Shown here in pieces: positions 9,889 through 17,470 of a DNA stretch of 64,000 bases. Origin of the DNA: Planctomycetota bacterium. GTDB taxonomy: Bacteria > Planctomycetota > J058 > J103. The notes beneath the pieces are model-generated. The model did not search any database. It was not told the origin of the DNA and was given only the letters and a program-made list of their open reading frames with translations. The stretch is taken from NCBI GenBank assembly GCA_026004615.1, contig BPJM01000011.1, forward strand, positions 62,001 to 126,000, read 5' to 3'. Both the position numbers and the translations under genes were made by a program. Numbering within the stretch: the stretch's first letter is position 1; every line of letters starts with the position of its first letter.

Positions 9889-11016
9889 ATGCCCACGGTG
9901 CAGAACTGGCAGCTCGGCCGGCCCATGGCATACCCCTACGAGGATGCCCGCCCGCAGCGCCAGATCGCCTATGTGTTCGACACCAACAAGTGCATCGCGT
10001 GCCAGACCTGCACCGTCGCCTGCAAGACGACCTGGACCAGCGGCAAGGGCCAGGAGCACATCTTCTACAACAACGTCGAGACCAAGCCGTACGGCTTCTA
10101 CCCGCAGGGCTGGGACGTCCAGACCCTGTCCCGGCTCGGCCCCGGTGGCTGGCAGGACATGAAGTGGGGCGGCAAGACGGTGTTCGAAGCCGCCCCCGCG
10201 GGCGAACGCGCGCTCGGCTACGAGCCGCGCGAGGAGGAGTACGCCTCGCCCAACCTGGGCGAGGATGTGTGCGCCGGCCGGATCGAGCGCGGCGCGTTCT
10301 TCCAGGGCATCCACCAGGCCTGGATGTTCTATCTGGCGCGGATCTGCAACCACTGCACGTATCCGGCCTGCCTGGCGGCCTGCCCCCGCAAGGCGATCTA
10401 CAAGCGGCCCGAGGACGGCATCGTGCTCGTGGACCAGTCGCGCTGCCGCGGCTATCGGGAGTGCGTCAAGGCCTGCCCGTACAAGAAGGTCTACTTCAAC
10501 ATGGTGACGCGGGTCTCCGAGAAGTGCATCGGCTGCTATCCGCTGATCGAGCGCGGCGAGCAGCCGCAGTGCGTGCAGACCTGCATCGGCAAGATCCGCC
10601 TGCAGGGATTCCTCAGCCGGCCGGGCGAGGAGCGGCCGGACAACCCGCTCGACTACCTGGTGCGCGTCCGCCGGGTGGCGCTGCCGCTGTACCCGCAGTT
10701 CGGCACCGAGCCGAACGTCTACTACATCCCGCCGGTGCACGTGCCGCGGCCGTTTCTGGTCCAGATGTTCGGGCCCGGGGTCGAGCAGGCCATCGCCACC
10801 TACCGCAGCGCTCCGAACGACCGGGAGCTGCTGGCGGCGCTGCTCATGTTCGGCAACACCCCGCGCATCCTGCACCGGTTCGCCGCCGAGCAAGACGGGG
10901 CGGTGGGCTACGACGGCGAGGGCAAGGAAGTGGTGCGCGTGCCGTATACCGAGCCGTTCTTCGCGCGCGAGCTGTTCGACCAGGAGCGGCAGGTCTACCG
11001 GCACAACGTGACCTGA
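9889..11016 (+). CDS. NXR-like iron-sulfur subunit beta
   Basis: Electron-transfer subunit of 375 residues with four cysteine clusters typical of NarH/NxrB/EbdB proteins: CIACQTCTVACKTTW, CNHCTYPACLAACPRKA, CRGYRECVKACPYKK and CIGCYPLIERGEQPQCVQTC. The first residue of the third block is followed by Gly-Tyr where NarH has Gly-Trp. It has no signal peptide of its own and would be exported with the alpha subunit through the Tat system. It begins 47 bp after alpha with GGAGG before the ATG. It passes electrons between the molybdenum subunit and the heme subunit. Confidence 0.88.
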   Translation: MPTVQNWQLGRPMAYPYEDARPQRQIAYVFDTNKCIACQTCTVACKTTWTSGKGQEHIFYNNVETKPYGFYPQGWDVQTLSRLGPGGWQDMKWGGKTVFEAAPAGERALGYEPREEEYASPNLGEDVCAGRIERGAFFQGIHQAWMFYLARICNHCTYPACLAACPRKAIYKRPEDGIVLVDQSRCRGYRECVKACPYKKVYFNMVTRVSEKCIGCYPLIERGEQPQCVQTCIGKIRLQGFLSRPGEERPDNPLDYLVRVRRVALPLYPQFGTEPNVYYIPPVHVPRPFLVQMFGPGVEQAIATYRSAPNDRELLAALLMFGNTPRILHRFAAEQDGAVGYDGEGKEVVRVPYTEPFFARELFDQERQVYRHNVT

Positions 11017-11058
11017 GCGGCGGCTCGTGCGCCGCGGGGCGGGACGGGGAGCGAAGTC

Positions 11059-12018
11059 ATGGGGCGAGCTCGGATCGGCTGGGCAGCGAACGGACGGGCG
11101 GCCAGCCGCGGCGCGGCGCTGGCCGTGCTCGTGGGGCTGGGGCTCGGGGCGTGCGGTCGTGAGGAGCCCCCCGCTGCGGCTCCCGCTGCGGGCGGGGGAG
11201 AGCAGCAGGCGGCGGCGGTGTCCTCGACCGAGCTGCGCGCGCTCGCGGTCGAGCGCGCGCCGCTCACCGATCCGGCCGATCCGCTCTGGGAGCGGGCACC
11301 GCGGCTGGTGGTGGCGCTGTTGCCGCAGCAGATCGCCTACCCGCGGCTGGCCGAGCCCTCGGTGAACCAGCTCGAGGCGCGGGCGCTGGCCGACCCGCAG
11401 TGGCTCTCCATCCGGCTGAGCTGGGCCGATCCGAGCCGCGACGACGTGCTGGCGACCGACCGCTACACCGACGCGGTGGCGGTCGAGCTGCCGCTCGGCG
11501 ATCCGGCGCGCACCAGCCCGTTCATGGGCTCGGCCGAGCACCCGGTCTACATCCTGCAGTGGAAGGCCGTCTGGCAGCGCGACCTGGAGCACGGCCGCGC
11601 GGATGTGCAGGACCTGCACCCGGGCTACTGGGCCGATCCGTATCCGTTCGTGACGGGCGGCCATCCCTATCCGGTGCTCGAGGCGTACCAGACCGCGGAT
11701 GCGCGGCGGTACCTGCCCGGGGTGACCGCGGGCAATCCGGCGAGCCGGCTGTACCGCCGCTGGCCGGTCGAGGAGCTGCATGCCGAGGGCTTCGGCTCGC
11801 TCGCCGCGCACCGCTTCCAGGACGCGCGCGGCGGCGGTGGCTGGGCCGAGGGGCGCTGGCGGGTGGTGCTGGCGCTGCCCCGGCACGTGCCGGACCGCGC
11901 CAATCCGACGCTGGGGCCGGGCGAGAGCGCGATCGCGTTCGCGCTCTGGGACGGCGCGCGCGCCAACGTGGGCGGGCGCAAGCACTACTTCCCGTTCGTC
12001 AAGCTGGTGCTGCCATGA
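11059..12018 (+). CDS. NXR/EbdC-like heme-b subunit gamma, lipoprotein
   Basis: A 319-residue protein of the ethylbenzene dehydrogenase gamma / type II DMSO reductase heme subunit family. A signal peptide ends in a lipobox (LGLGAC, Cys32), predicting anchoring by a lipid rather than free solubility, which is unusual for the family. Family segments include the early strand DPLWERAP, SPFMGSAEHPVYILQWK and a C-terminal GGRKHYFPFVKLVL. EbdC and DdhC bind heme b through one Met and one Lys. Met at about 156 (FMGS) and Lys at about 308 (GGRKHY) are my candidate ligands. Its stop overlaps the next start (ATGA). Confidence 0.8.
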   Translation: MGRARIGWAANGRAASRGAALAVLVGLGLGACGREEPPAAAPAAGGGEQQAAAVSSTELRALAVERAPLTDPADPLWERAPRLVVALLPQQIAYPRLAEPSVNQLEARALADPQWLSIRLSWADPSRDDVLATDRYTDAVAVELPLGDPARTSPFMGSAEHPVYILQWKAVWQRDLEHGRADVQDLHPGYWADPYPFVTGGHPYPVLEAYQTADARRYLPGVTAGNPASRLYRRWPVEELHAEGFGSLAAHRFQDARGGGGWAEGRWRVVLALPRHVPDRANPTLGPGESAIAFALWDGARANVGGRKHYFPFVKLVLP

Positions 12019-12725
12019 TGCCGCCGTTGGAGCGCGCCACGGGCTACGCGCTGCTCGGCCGCGCCTTCGCCTATCCGGATCCGGAGGTGCTCGTCGTGGA
12101 GCTCCAAGCGCTCGCGGGCGGCCCCCCCGCGCTCGCCCGGCTGGCCGCGGCGCTCGCCCCGCACCTGGAGCTCGGCGGCGGCGGGAGCTGGGCGCTCGAG
12201 GGCGAGTACAACCGGCTGTTCGCGACCGGGGTCGCGGTGAGTCCCTACGAGACCGCCTATCTGCGCGACGACCCGGGGCTGCGGCTCGGCCGGCTGGCGG
12301 CGCTGTACGAGGCGTTCGGCGCCCGCGCCGGCGGTCCGGCGCGCGAGCGGCCGGACCATATCGGCACCGAGCTGGAGTTCGCAGCGCTGCTCTGTCTCAA
12401 GGAGGCCCTGTTCGCCGAGCGTGCTGCCGGCCCGGAGCCCGCGCCCGAGGCCGCGCGCGCCCTCGCCGAGATCCGGCGCGCCCGCCGGCTGTTCGCCGAG
12501 GAGCACCTGGGGCGCTGGGCGAGCACCTTCGCGGCCCGCCTGGCCGCCGCCACCGAGCAGCCCTTCTGGCGCGTGCTGGCGGCGGAGCTGGCGCGCTGGG
12601 TCGAGCGCGACCTGCAGGAGCACCGCTGGCAACCGCTGCCCGCCCCGGCGCTGCCGCTCGAGCCCGCAGAACCGCTCGTTGTGCCGCTGCACTGCCCGCA
12701 CGCCCCGCCGCCCCCCGCCCCATGA
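12015..12725 (+). CDS. TorD/NarJ-like assembly chaperone of the NXR-like enzyme
   Basis: A 236-residue cytoplasmic chaperone, the delta protein of type II DMSO-reductase operons. It shows the helical TorD-family pattern, with YNRLFATG near residue 65, SPYETAYL, the acidic HIGTELEFAALLCLKEALF block and EEHLGRWASTFAARL. It would hold the alpha subunit for cofactor insertion before Tat export. Translationally coupled to gamma by a 4-bp overlap. The last 30 residues are Pro-rich and not conserved. Confidence 0.8.
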   Translation: MMPPLERATGYALLGRAFAYPDPEVLVVELQALAGGPPALARLAAALAPHLELGGGGSWALEGEYNRLFATGVAVSPYETAYLRDDPGLRLGRLAALYEAFGARAGGPARERPDHIGTELEFAALLCLKEALFAERAAGPEPAPEAARALAEIRRARRLFAEEHLGRWASTFAARLAAATEQPFWRVLAAELARWVERDLQEHRWQPLPAPALPLEPAEPLVVPLHCPHAPPPPAP

Positions 12726-12744
12726 AGCGCCCGCACCGCCAGCC

Positions 12745-12774
12745 GCGCGCGCCGCGCCCCGGCGCGGCGCGCGC
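12745..12774. terminator. Strong GC hairpin between convergent operons
   Basis: A perfect inverted repeat with 14-bp arms separated by CC lies between the end of the NXR-like operon and the stop codon of the convergent exopolysaccharide locus. There is no T-tract on either side. The position suggests a bidirectional terminator or transcript-stabilising hairpin. Confidence 0.6.
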
Positions 12775-13807
12775 TCAGCACCGGCCCGCGCCGCCGCGGA
12801 CCTCGGGCGCCGGCACGCGCAGCGTCTGGCGCGCGCGCCAGCGCCGCAGCGCCCATACCGCGGCCGCGACGTGCTGCGGCGCCAGCGCGCGCGCTCCCAA
12901 CCAGAGCAGCGCCGCCGCCGCGCGGCACACCTGCCCGCCCTGCCGGGCTGCAGCCCGGAGATCCTGGCGCATGGGGCCCTCTGCCCCCAGCGCCGCCCAC
13001 TCCAGCGCGTTCAGCACGAGCGCGCGCGCACACCTCCCGCGCCCGGCGGGCGTCGGCGCAATCTCCGCGCAACAGCTCCAGCACGCGCTCGATGGCCTTG
13101 CGGCGCGCCAGCAACGTCCGCTGGCCCCTGTTACCGATCATCTGCCCGTGCGCGTGGATCACATAGAAGGAGAGCGCTTCGGGCAGAAAAGCGGCGCGCT
13201 GCGAGATCGATTTGATCCGCGCGGCGTACTCCCAGTCCTCCGACGCCTCTAGCTCCTCGGCCCACGGCCCGGCCGCCAGACAGAGCCACCGGCGGTAGAG
13301 CGCCCCCGAGGTGTGCCAGTGGTGCACGGGGATGTTGCGCAGCCGGCCAGCCGGATCGAACGGGCGGCCGACCAGCGCGAGCAGCTCGCCGCCCTCGGTC
13401 ACCTGTCGCGTGAGGCCGTAGACGTAATCCAGCCCCGAGGACTGCTGCAAGGCCTGCACCTGGAGCTCGATCTTGCGCGGATCGAGCCGGTCGTCGTCGT
13501 CGAGAAACTGCACGAACTCGCCCTGGCTCGCGCGCAGCCCCGAGTTGCGCGCCGCCGCCGCCCCGCGGGCGCGCTCGTGGCGCACCGCCCTCACCTGCAG
13601 CGCCGGCCCGCCATGCGCGCGCCGGAACGCCGCCACGACCTCCGCGGTGCCATCCTCCGAGCCGTCGTCGCAGACCACGATCTCGAGCGGCCGGTAGCGC
13701 TGCGCGAGCAGCGCCTCGAGCCCCGCGCGCAACAGCTCGGCCCGGTTGCGCGTGGGCACGATCACGCTGACCCAGCCGCGCGCCCCTGCGTGCTGCGCCG
13801 TGGCCAT
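12775..13807 (-). CDS. Family 2 glycosyltransferase, one frameshift
   Basis: A GT-A fold transferase of about 344 residues. The N-terminus reads VSVIVPTRNRAELLRAGLEALL, with the sugar-nucleotide Asp in VVCDDGSEDGT and the metal-binding FLDDDDRLDP. The frame shifts near 13027 within a GC-alternating run. The next frame continues as VLNALEWAALGAEG and ends at 12775 beside the hairpin. ATG 13807 is chosen because the family core starts directly after it. Last gene of the exopolysaccharide locus; acceptor and donor are unknown. Confidence 0.8.
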
Positions 13808-13827
13808 CGCCCCTGTCCCGCCCGCGA

Positions 13828-14661
13828 TCAGCCGCCCTGCACCAGGTGGTGCTGGACCTCGCCCCCGCGCGGCCGCCGCCAGACCGAGCGGTAGTGCCGC
13901 TCGCCGAGCCACCGCAGGACCGACTCCTCGCTCTGTCCGCGCCGCGCCAGCACCGGCAGGTGCAGCTCGATGAAGATCTCCCGCACTCCCCCCGGACGCA
14001 AAACTCCCTTCATACCCTCCAGCACGTCGGTCTCGAAGCCCTCGACGTCGATCTTGACGACCCCGGGGCGCACCCCGAGCCGCCGCGCCACGTCCTCGCC
14101 CCGCTCCACGCTCACCCAGCGCGGTGCACCGCGGTGGTGCTCACCCGGCACCATAGACGCCGCTCCCCGATTCACCGCGTGCGGAAACAGCAGGGCCTGG
14201 CCGGGCTGCTGGCCGAGCGCCACCGGGTGCACGTGCAGGTTGTCCTCGCACCCGTTGAGCCGCGCATGCAGGGGGATGCGCTCCGCCAGCTCCTGCTGCG
14301 GCTCGAAGGCGTGGATCGTGACGCCCCGGGGTCGGCCATCCATGGCGGCGATCACGCTGATCACGCCGAGGTTGGCTCCGACATCGAACAGCACGTCGCC
14401 GGGCTGGAGCGCGCGCAGCAGCCGCTCCACCAGCGGGCCCTCCAAAGCCCAGAACCAGTCCAGACAGGTCACCTCAGCCGGCCCGGCCACCTGAAAGCGC
14501 ACCGTCCGCCCCGCGACCTCGAGTCCATGCCAGCCCCGCCGCAGGATCGCCCTCTCATAGGGCCGCATCACCAGATCGCGCAGCCCGAGCCGGCGCAGCA
14601 CCCTCGCCAGCACCGAGCCAGCGACCCGCCCCCGCAGGCGGGACATCGTTTCGATGACCAT
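13828..14661 (-). CDS. FkbM-family SAM-dependent methyltransferase
   Basis: 277 residues with the SAM-binding motif VLFDVGANLGVISVIAA, a second motif HAFEPQQELAERI and the FkbM signature VVKIDVEGFETDVLEGM. FkbM proteins O-methylate sugars and small molecules. Here the likely substrate is a sugar of the polysaccharide made by the surrounding genes. Another Met five codons in (MSRLRG) is an alternative start. About 20 bp separate it from the next gene, fitting one transcript. Confidence 0.85.
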   Translation of the reverse strand: MVIETMSRLRGRVAGSVLARVLRRLGLRDLVMRPYERAILRRGWHGLEVAGRTVRFQVAGPAEVTCLDWFWALEGPLVERLLRALQPGDVLFDVGANLGVISVIAAMDGRPRGVTIHAFEPQQELAERIPLHARLNGCEDNLHVHPVALGQQPGQALLFPHAVNRGAASMVPGEHHRGAPRWVSVERGEDVARRLGVRPGVVKIDVEGFETDVLEGMKGVLRPGGVREIFIELHLPVLARRGQSEESVLRWLGERHYRSVWRRPRGGEVQHHLVQGG

Positions 14662-14825
14662 GAAACGCCGCCTCCCTCTTCCTCTTGCCCACGGACGATC
14701 TCTACCCGGCGCGCGAGGCGAGCCGCTGCAGTGCGGATCGCCGCCTGGCCGCCCTTGTGCTGCCCGCGCCCGCCTCGCCCCGCCGGCACTGCGCGCTCTG
14801 CCGAGCGGCACGGCGCGCGGCGCCC

Positions 14826-17411
14826 TCAGCGGATGGCCCCCGCGGCGGGCTGCGGGACGAACCGCGCGTCCCGCAGCAGGATGCGCTCCGCGCGCGGCCC
14901 CACCAGCCCGTGCAGCTCCTCGCTGCGGCCGATCACGAACCAGCCCGCGCGCGGCAGCGCCTGGCGGAGCTGCTGCCAGCGCGCGCCCGCCACCGCATGC
15001 CCCAGGTGCTCGCCCTGCAGCAGCAGGCACACCACCGCCGGCCTGCTGCCCGGCAGCGCGCTCAGCGCCAGCTCGATCACGCCGGGTCCGCTCACCCAGA
15101 GCCAAGCGGTCCGGCCGGGCGAGAGCGCGACGATCCCCGGGGCGGGCTGGGGCAGCGGCGCTCCCAGGGGCCCGCTCCGCCAGCCGGGCTGGCCCGGCGC
15201 CCCGGGCGGCGCCGGGCGCGCGCGCTCCGCCCCCGGACAGCCGGCGCCCTCCAGCGCCAGCGCGGCCCGTTCCGCATCTCCGGCCTCGAGCAGGGCCTGC
15301 GCCACCGCGCGCCGCACCCGGGGATCGGCCGGCAGTGCGCGCACCAGCGGCTCCTGCAGCCCCAGTGCCAGCGCCGCCCGCACCGTCGCCGCCGCGGCTT
15401 CGGGCGCCAGCCCCAGCGCCTCGCGCAACCAGCCGAACGCCTCGAGGTCCTGCGGCTCCCAGCGCAGCCGCCCCAGCGCCGCTGCCCGCAGGATCTCCGC
15501 CCCGCGCGGAAAGGCCGCCACCGCCGCGCGCGCAGCCCCCAGCGCCTCGTCGCGTCGCGGGCTCAGCAGGGCCAGCGCGGCCAGCACGTCCGGGTTGGTG
15601 GGCTCGCTCTCGCGCGCCGCGCGCAGGTCCGCCAGCGAGCGCTCCTCCAGCCCTGCCGCGCGGGCATGCTCGTGCGCGGCGAGCGCAGCGCGCAGCGCCG
15701 CCAGCAGCCCGCGCCCGGCCCGGCCGTCAGCCGAGCCGCTGCCCGCCGCTTCGCCGCCCGCACCCCCGGCTCGCGCAACCGGCTGCCCGAGGCGTCCTGG
15801 CTCCAGGGCGGCCGCGGTGCGCGCAGACCAGGCCGCCTGCCGCGCCCGCACCGCGGCGAGCCGATAGCGCGCGCAATCCGGCCGCAGCGCGATCGCCCGT
15901 TCGAGCGCCGCGAGCCGTTCGGCAGCCGGCACCGGCCGGAACCCCAGCGGCCGCTGCGCGAGCCAGTCGGCTGCCAGCACCCGCGCCCCCACGGCGGTGA
16001 CTGCCGCCGCCAGCAGCACCACCGCTCCGAGCGCCGCCCAGGCCTGCTTGCCCCGCAGCGGTGCCGGGCCCTGGCGCGCCCCCAGCCCGACCAGCAGCCC
16101 GGCCACCACCGCGACCAGGCATGCCGGACCGCCGAGCTGCAGGTCGAAATCCAGACAGGCCCGCACCGAGGCCGCCAGCAGCGCCGCGACCAGCCCCCGC
16201 GCGAGCCAGCCCTCCCCGCCGCGCAGGGCGCGCACCCCGGCGCGAGCCAGCACCCACACCGCTCCGAGGGCCAGGGTGCAGAACACGGGCAGGCCCAGCT
16301 CGGCTGCCGTCTCGAGGACGTCGTTGTGCGCGTGGTCGATCCGCACCCCGCCGTACCAGCCGTCCTGATGGCGCAGCACGGCCAGCTCGAAGCAGCCCGC
16401 TCCGGCACCCTGCCAGGGCCGCTCGCCCACCACCGCCAGCGCAGCCCGCGCCAGCGCGAGCCGCCCCAGGCCTGCCGCCTGCGCGGCGAGCCCCTGGTGT
16501 GACAGGGCCGTCCAGCGCTCCTGCACCAGGCCCACACCGCCGTATGCCCAGAGCCCTGCCCCGGCCAGACCCATGGCGAACAGCACGGCGAGCAGCACCC
16601 GGCCCCCGTGTGCGGCGCCTTCCCCCGGCGGTGCGCGCAGTCCGAGCGCCAGCAGCGCCAGCAGGCCTGCCCCGAGCGCCAGCATGCCGCCGCGCGATCC
16701 GGACAGCGCGCAGCCCAACGCGCTGAGGGCCGCGCAGCCGAGCAATGCCGCGCGCCGCCACCAGTGCGGGCTGCCCAGCGCCACGCCCAGCCGCACGCGC
16801 CAGGGCCATGCCCGGAGCGAGGCGGGACCAGTCCCGCTCCAGGCCGCTCCGATCGCGACGGGCGTCGCGACCGCAAGCAATCCGGCGAAGTGGTTGCGAT
16901 TGACGTAGGTGCCGCTCACGCTGCCCGGCCACGCCTTCGGCCAGAACAGGATGTGCTCGCGGCCGCTGGCGTGCTCGACGATCCCGTAGGACGACTCGAC
17001 GGCGGCCAGCAGCGCGATGCCGCTCGCCACCCAGCGGGCGAGCCCCGGCCAGCGGCCCAGCGCCCCGGCCAGCAGGAACAGACCGCCGGCGCTCACCCAG
17101 TGCAGCCACGCCTCCTGCGCCCGCGCCGGCGCCAGCGCCAGGCCGCACGCGGCCTGCACCGCGATCCAGCCGAGCCCCAGTCCGGTCAGGATCCAGACCG
17201 GTCGCGGCACCAGCCAGAGCACCCCGCGCTGCCACAGACTGCCCGCGACGAACCCGGCCCACAGCAGGACCACCAGCAGCGCAGCCAGCGCCTTGCTCCA
17301 GACGAGGACGCCCCCGAAGGCAGCCTGCACGAACCCCAATACCAGCAGCACCGCCCATGCACACCCGCGCTCGCAGCGACCAGGGCGGGGCGGGCTCACC
17401 TGGTAGTCCAT
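14826..17411 (-). CDS. O-antigen ligase/polymerase-like membrane protein with TPR-like C-terminus
   Basis: An 861-residue protein. The first 450 residues contain about ten to twelve hydrophobic segments and the Wzy_C/O-antigen ligase-type motif GTYVNRNHFAGLLA, plus a periplasmic loop with GERPWQGAGAGCFE and RIDHAHNDVLETAAELG. These resemble the conserved regions of WaaL/PilO-type ligases. The second half is Ala/Arg/Leu-rich helical repeats resembling tetratricopeptide units, followed by a beta-rich tail. Likely polymerises or transfers the repeat unit. The locus has a second such protein at 20916, so one may be the polymerase and the other a ligase. ATG 17411 is chosen as the first Met before the first membrane helix. 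Confidence 0.75.
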   Translation of the reverse strand: MDYQVSPPRPGRCERGCAWAVLLVLGFVQAAFGGVLVWSKALAALLVVLLWAGFVAGSLWQRGVLWLVPRPVWILTGLGLGWIAVQAACGLALAPARAQEAWLHWVSAGGLFLLAGALGRWPGLARWVASGIALLAAVESSYGIVEHASGREHILFWPKAWPGSVSGTYVNRNHFAGLLAVATPVAIGAAWSGTGPASLRAWPWRVRLGVALGSPHWWRRAALLGCAALSALGCALSGSRGGMLALGAGLLALLALGLRAPPGEGAAHGGRVLLAVLFAMGLAGAGLWAYGGVGLVQERWTALSHQGLAAQAAGLGRLALARAALAVVGERPWQGAGAGCFELAVLRHQDGWYGGVRIDHAHNDVLETAAELGLPVFCTLALGAVWVLARAGVRALRGGEGWLARGLVAALLAASVRACLDFDLQLGGPACLVAVVAGLLVGLGARQGPAPLRGKQAWAALGAVVLLAAAVTAVGARVLAADWLAQRPLGFRPVPAAERLAALERAIALRPDCARYRLAAVRARQAAWSARTAAALEPGRLGQPVARAGGAGGEAAGSGSADGRAGRGLLAALRAALAAHEHARAAGLEERSLADLRAARESEPTNPDVLAALALLSPRRDEALGAARAAVAAFPRGAEILRAAALGRLRWEPQDLEAFGWLREALGLAPEAAAATVRAALALGLQEPLVRALPADPRVRRAVAQALLEAGDAERAALALEGAGCPGAERARPAPPGAPGQPGWRSGPLGAPLPQPAPGIVALSPGRTAWLWVSGPGVIELALSALPGSRPAVVCLLLQGEHLGHAVAGARWQQLRQALPRAGWFVIGRSEELHGLVGPRAERILLRDARFVPQPAAGAIR

Positions 17412-17470
17412 GCGGACACCGCTCACACTGGGTCGGGCCGCGGCCTGGATCGGCCACCAGCGGCCGGCCC

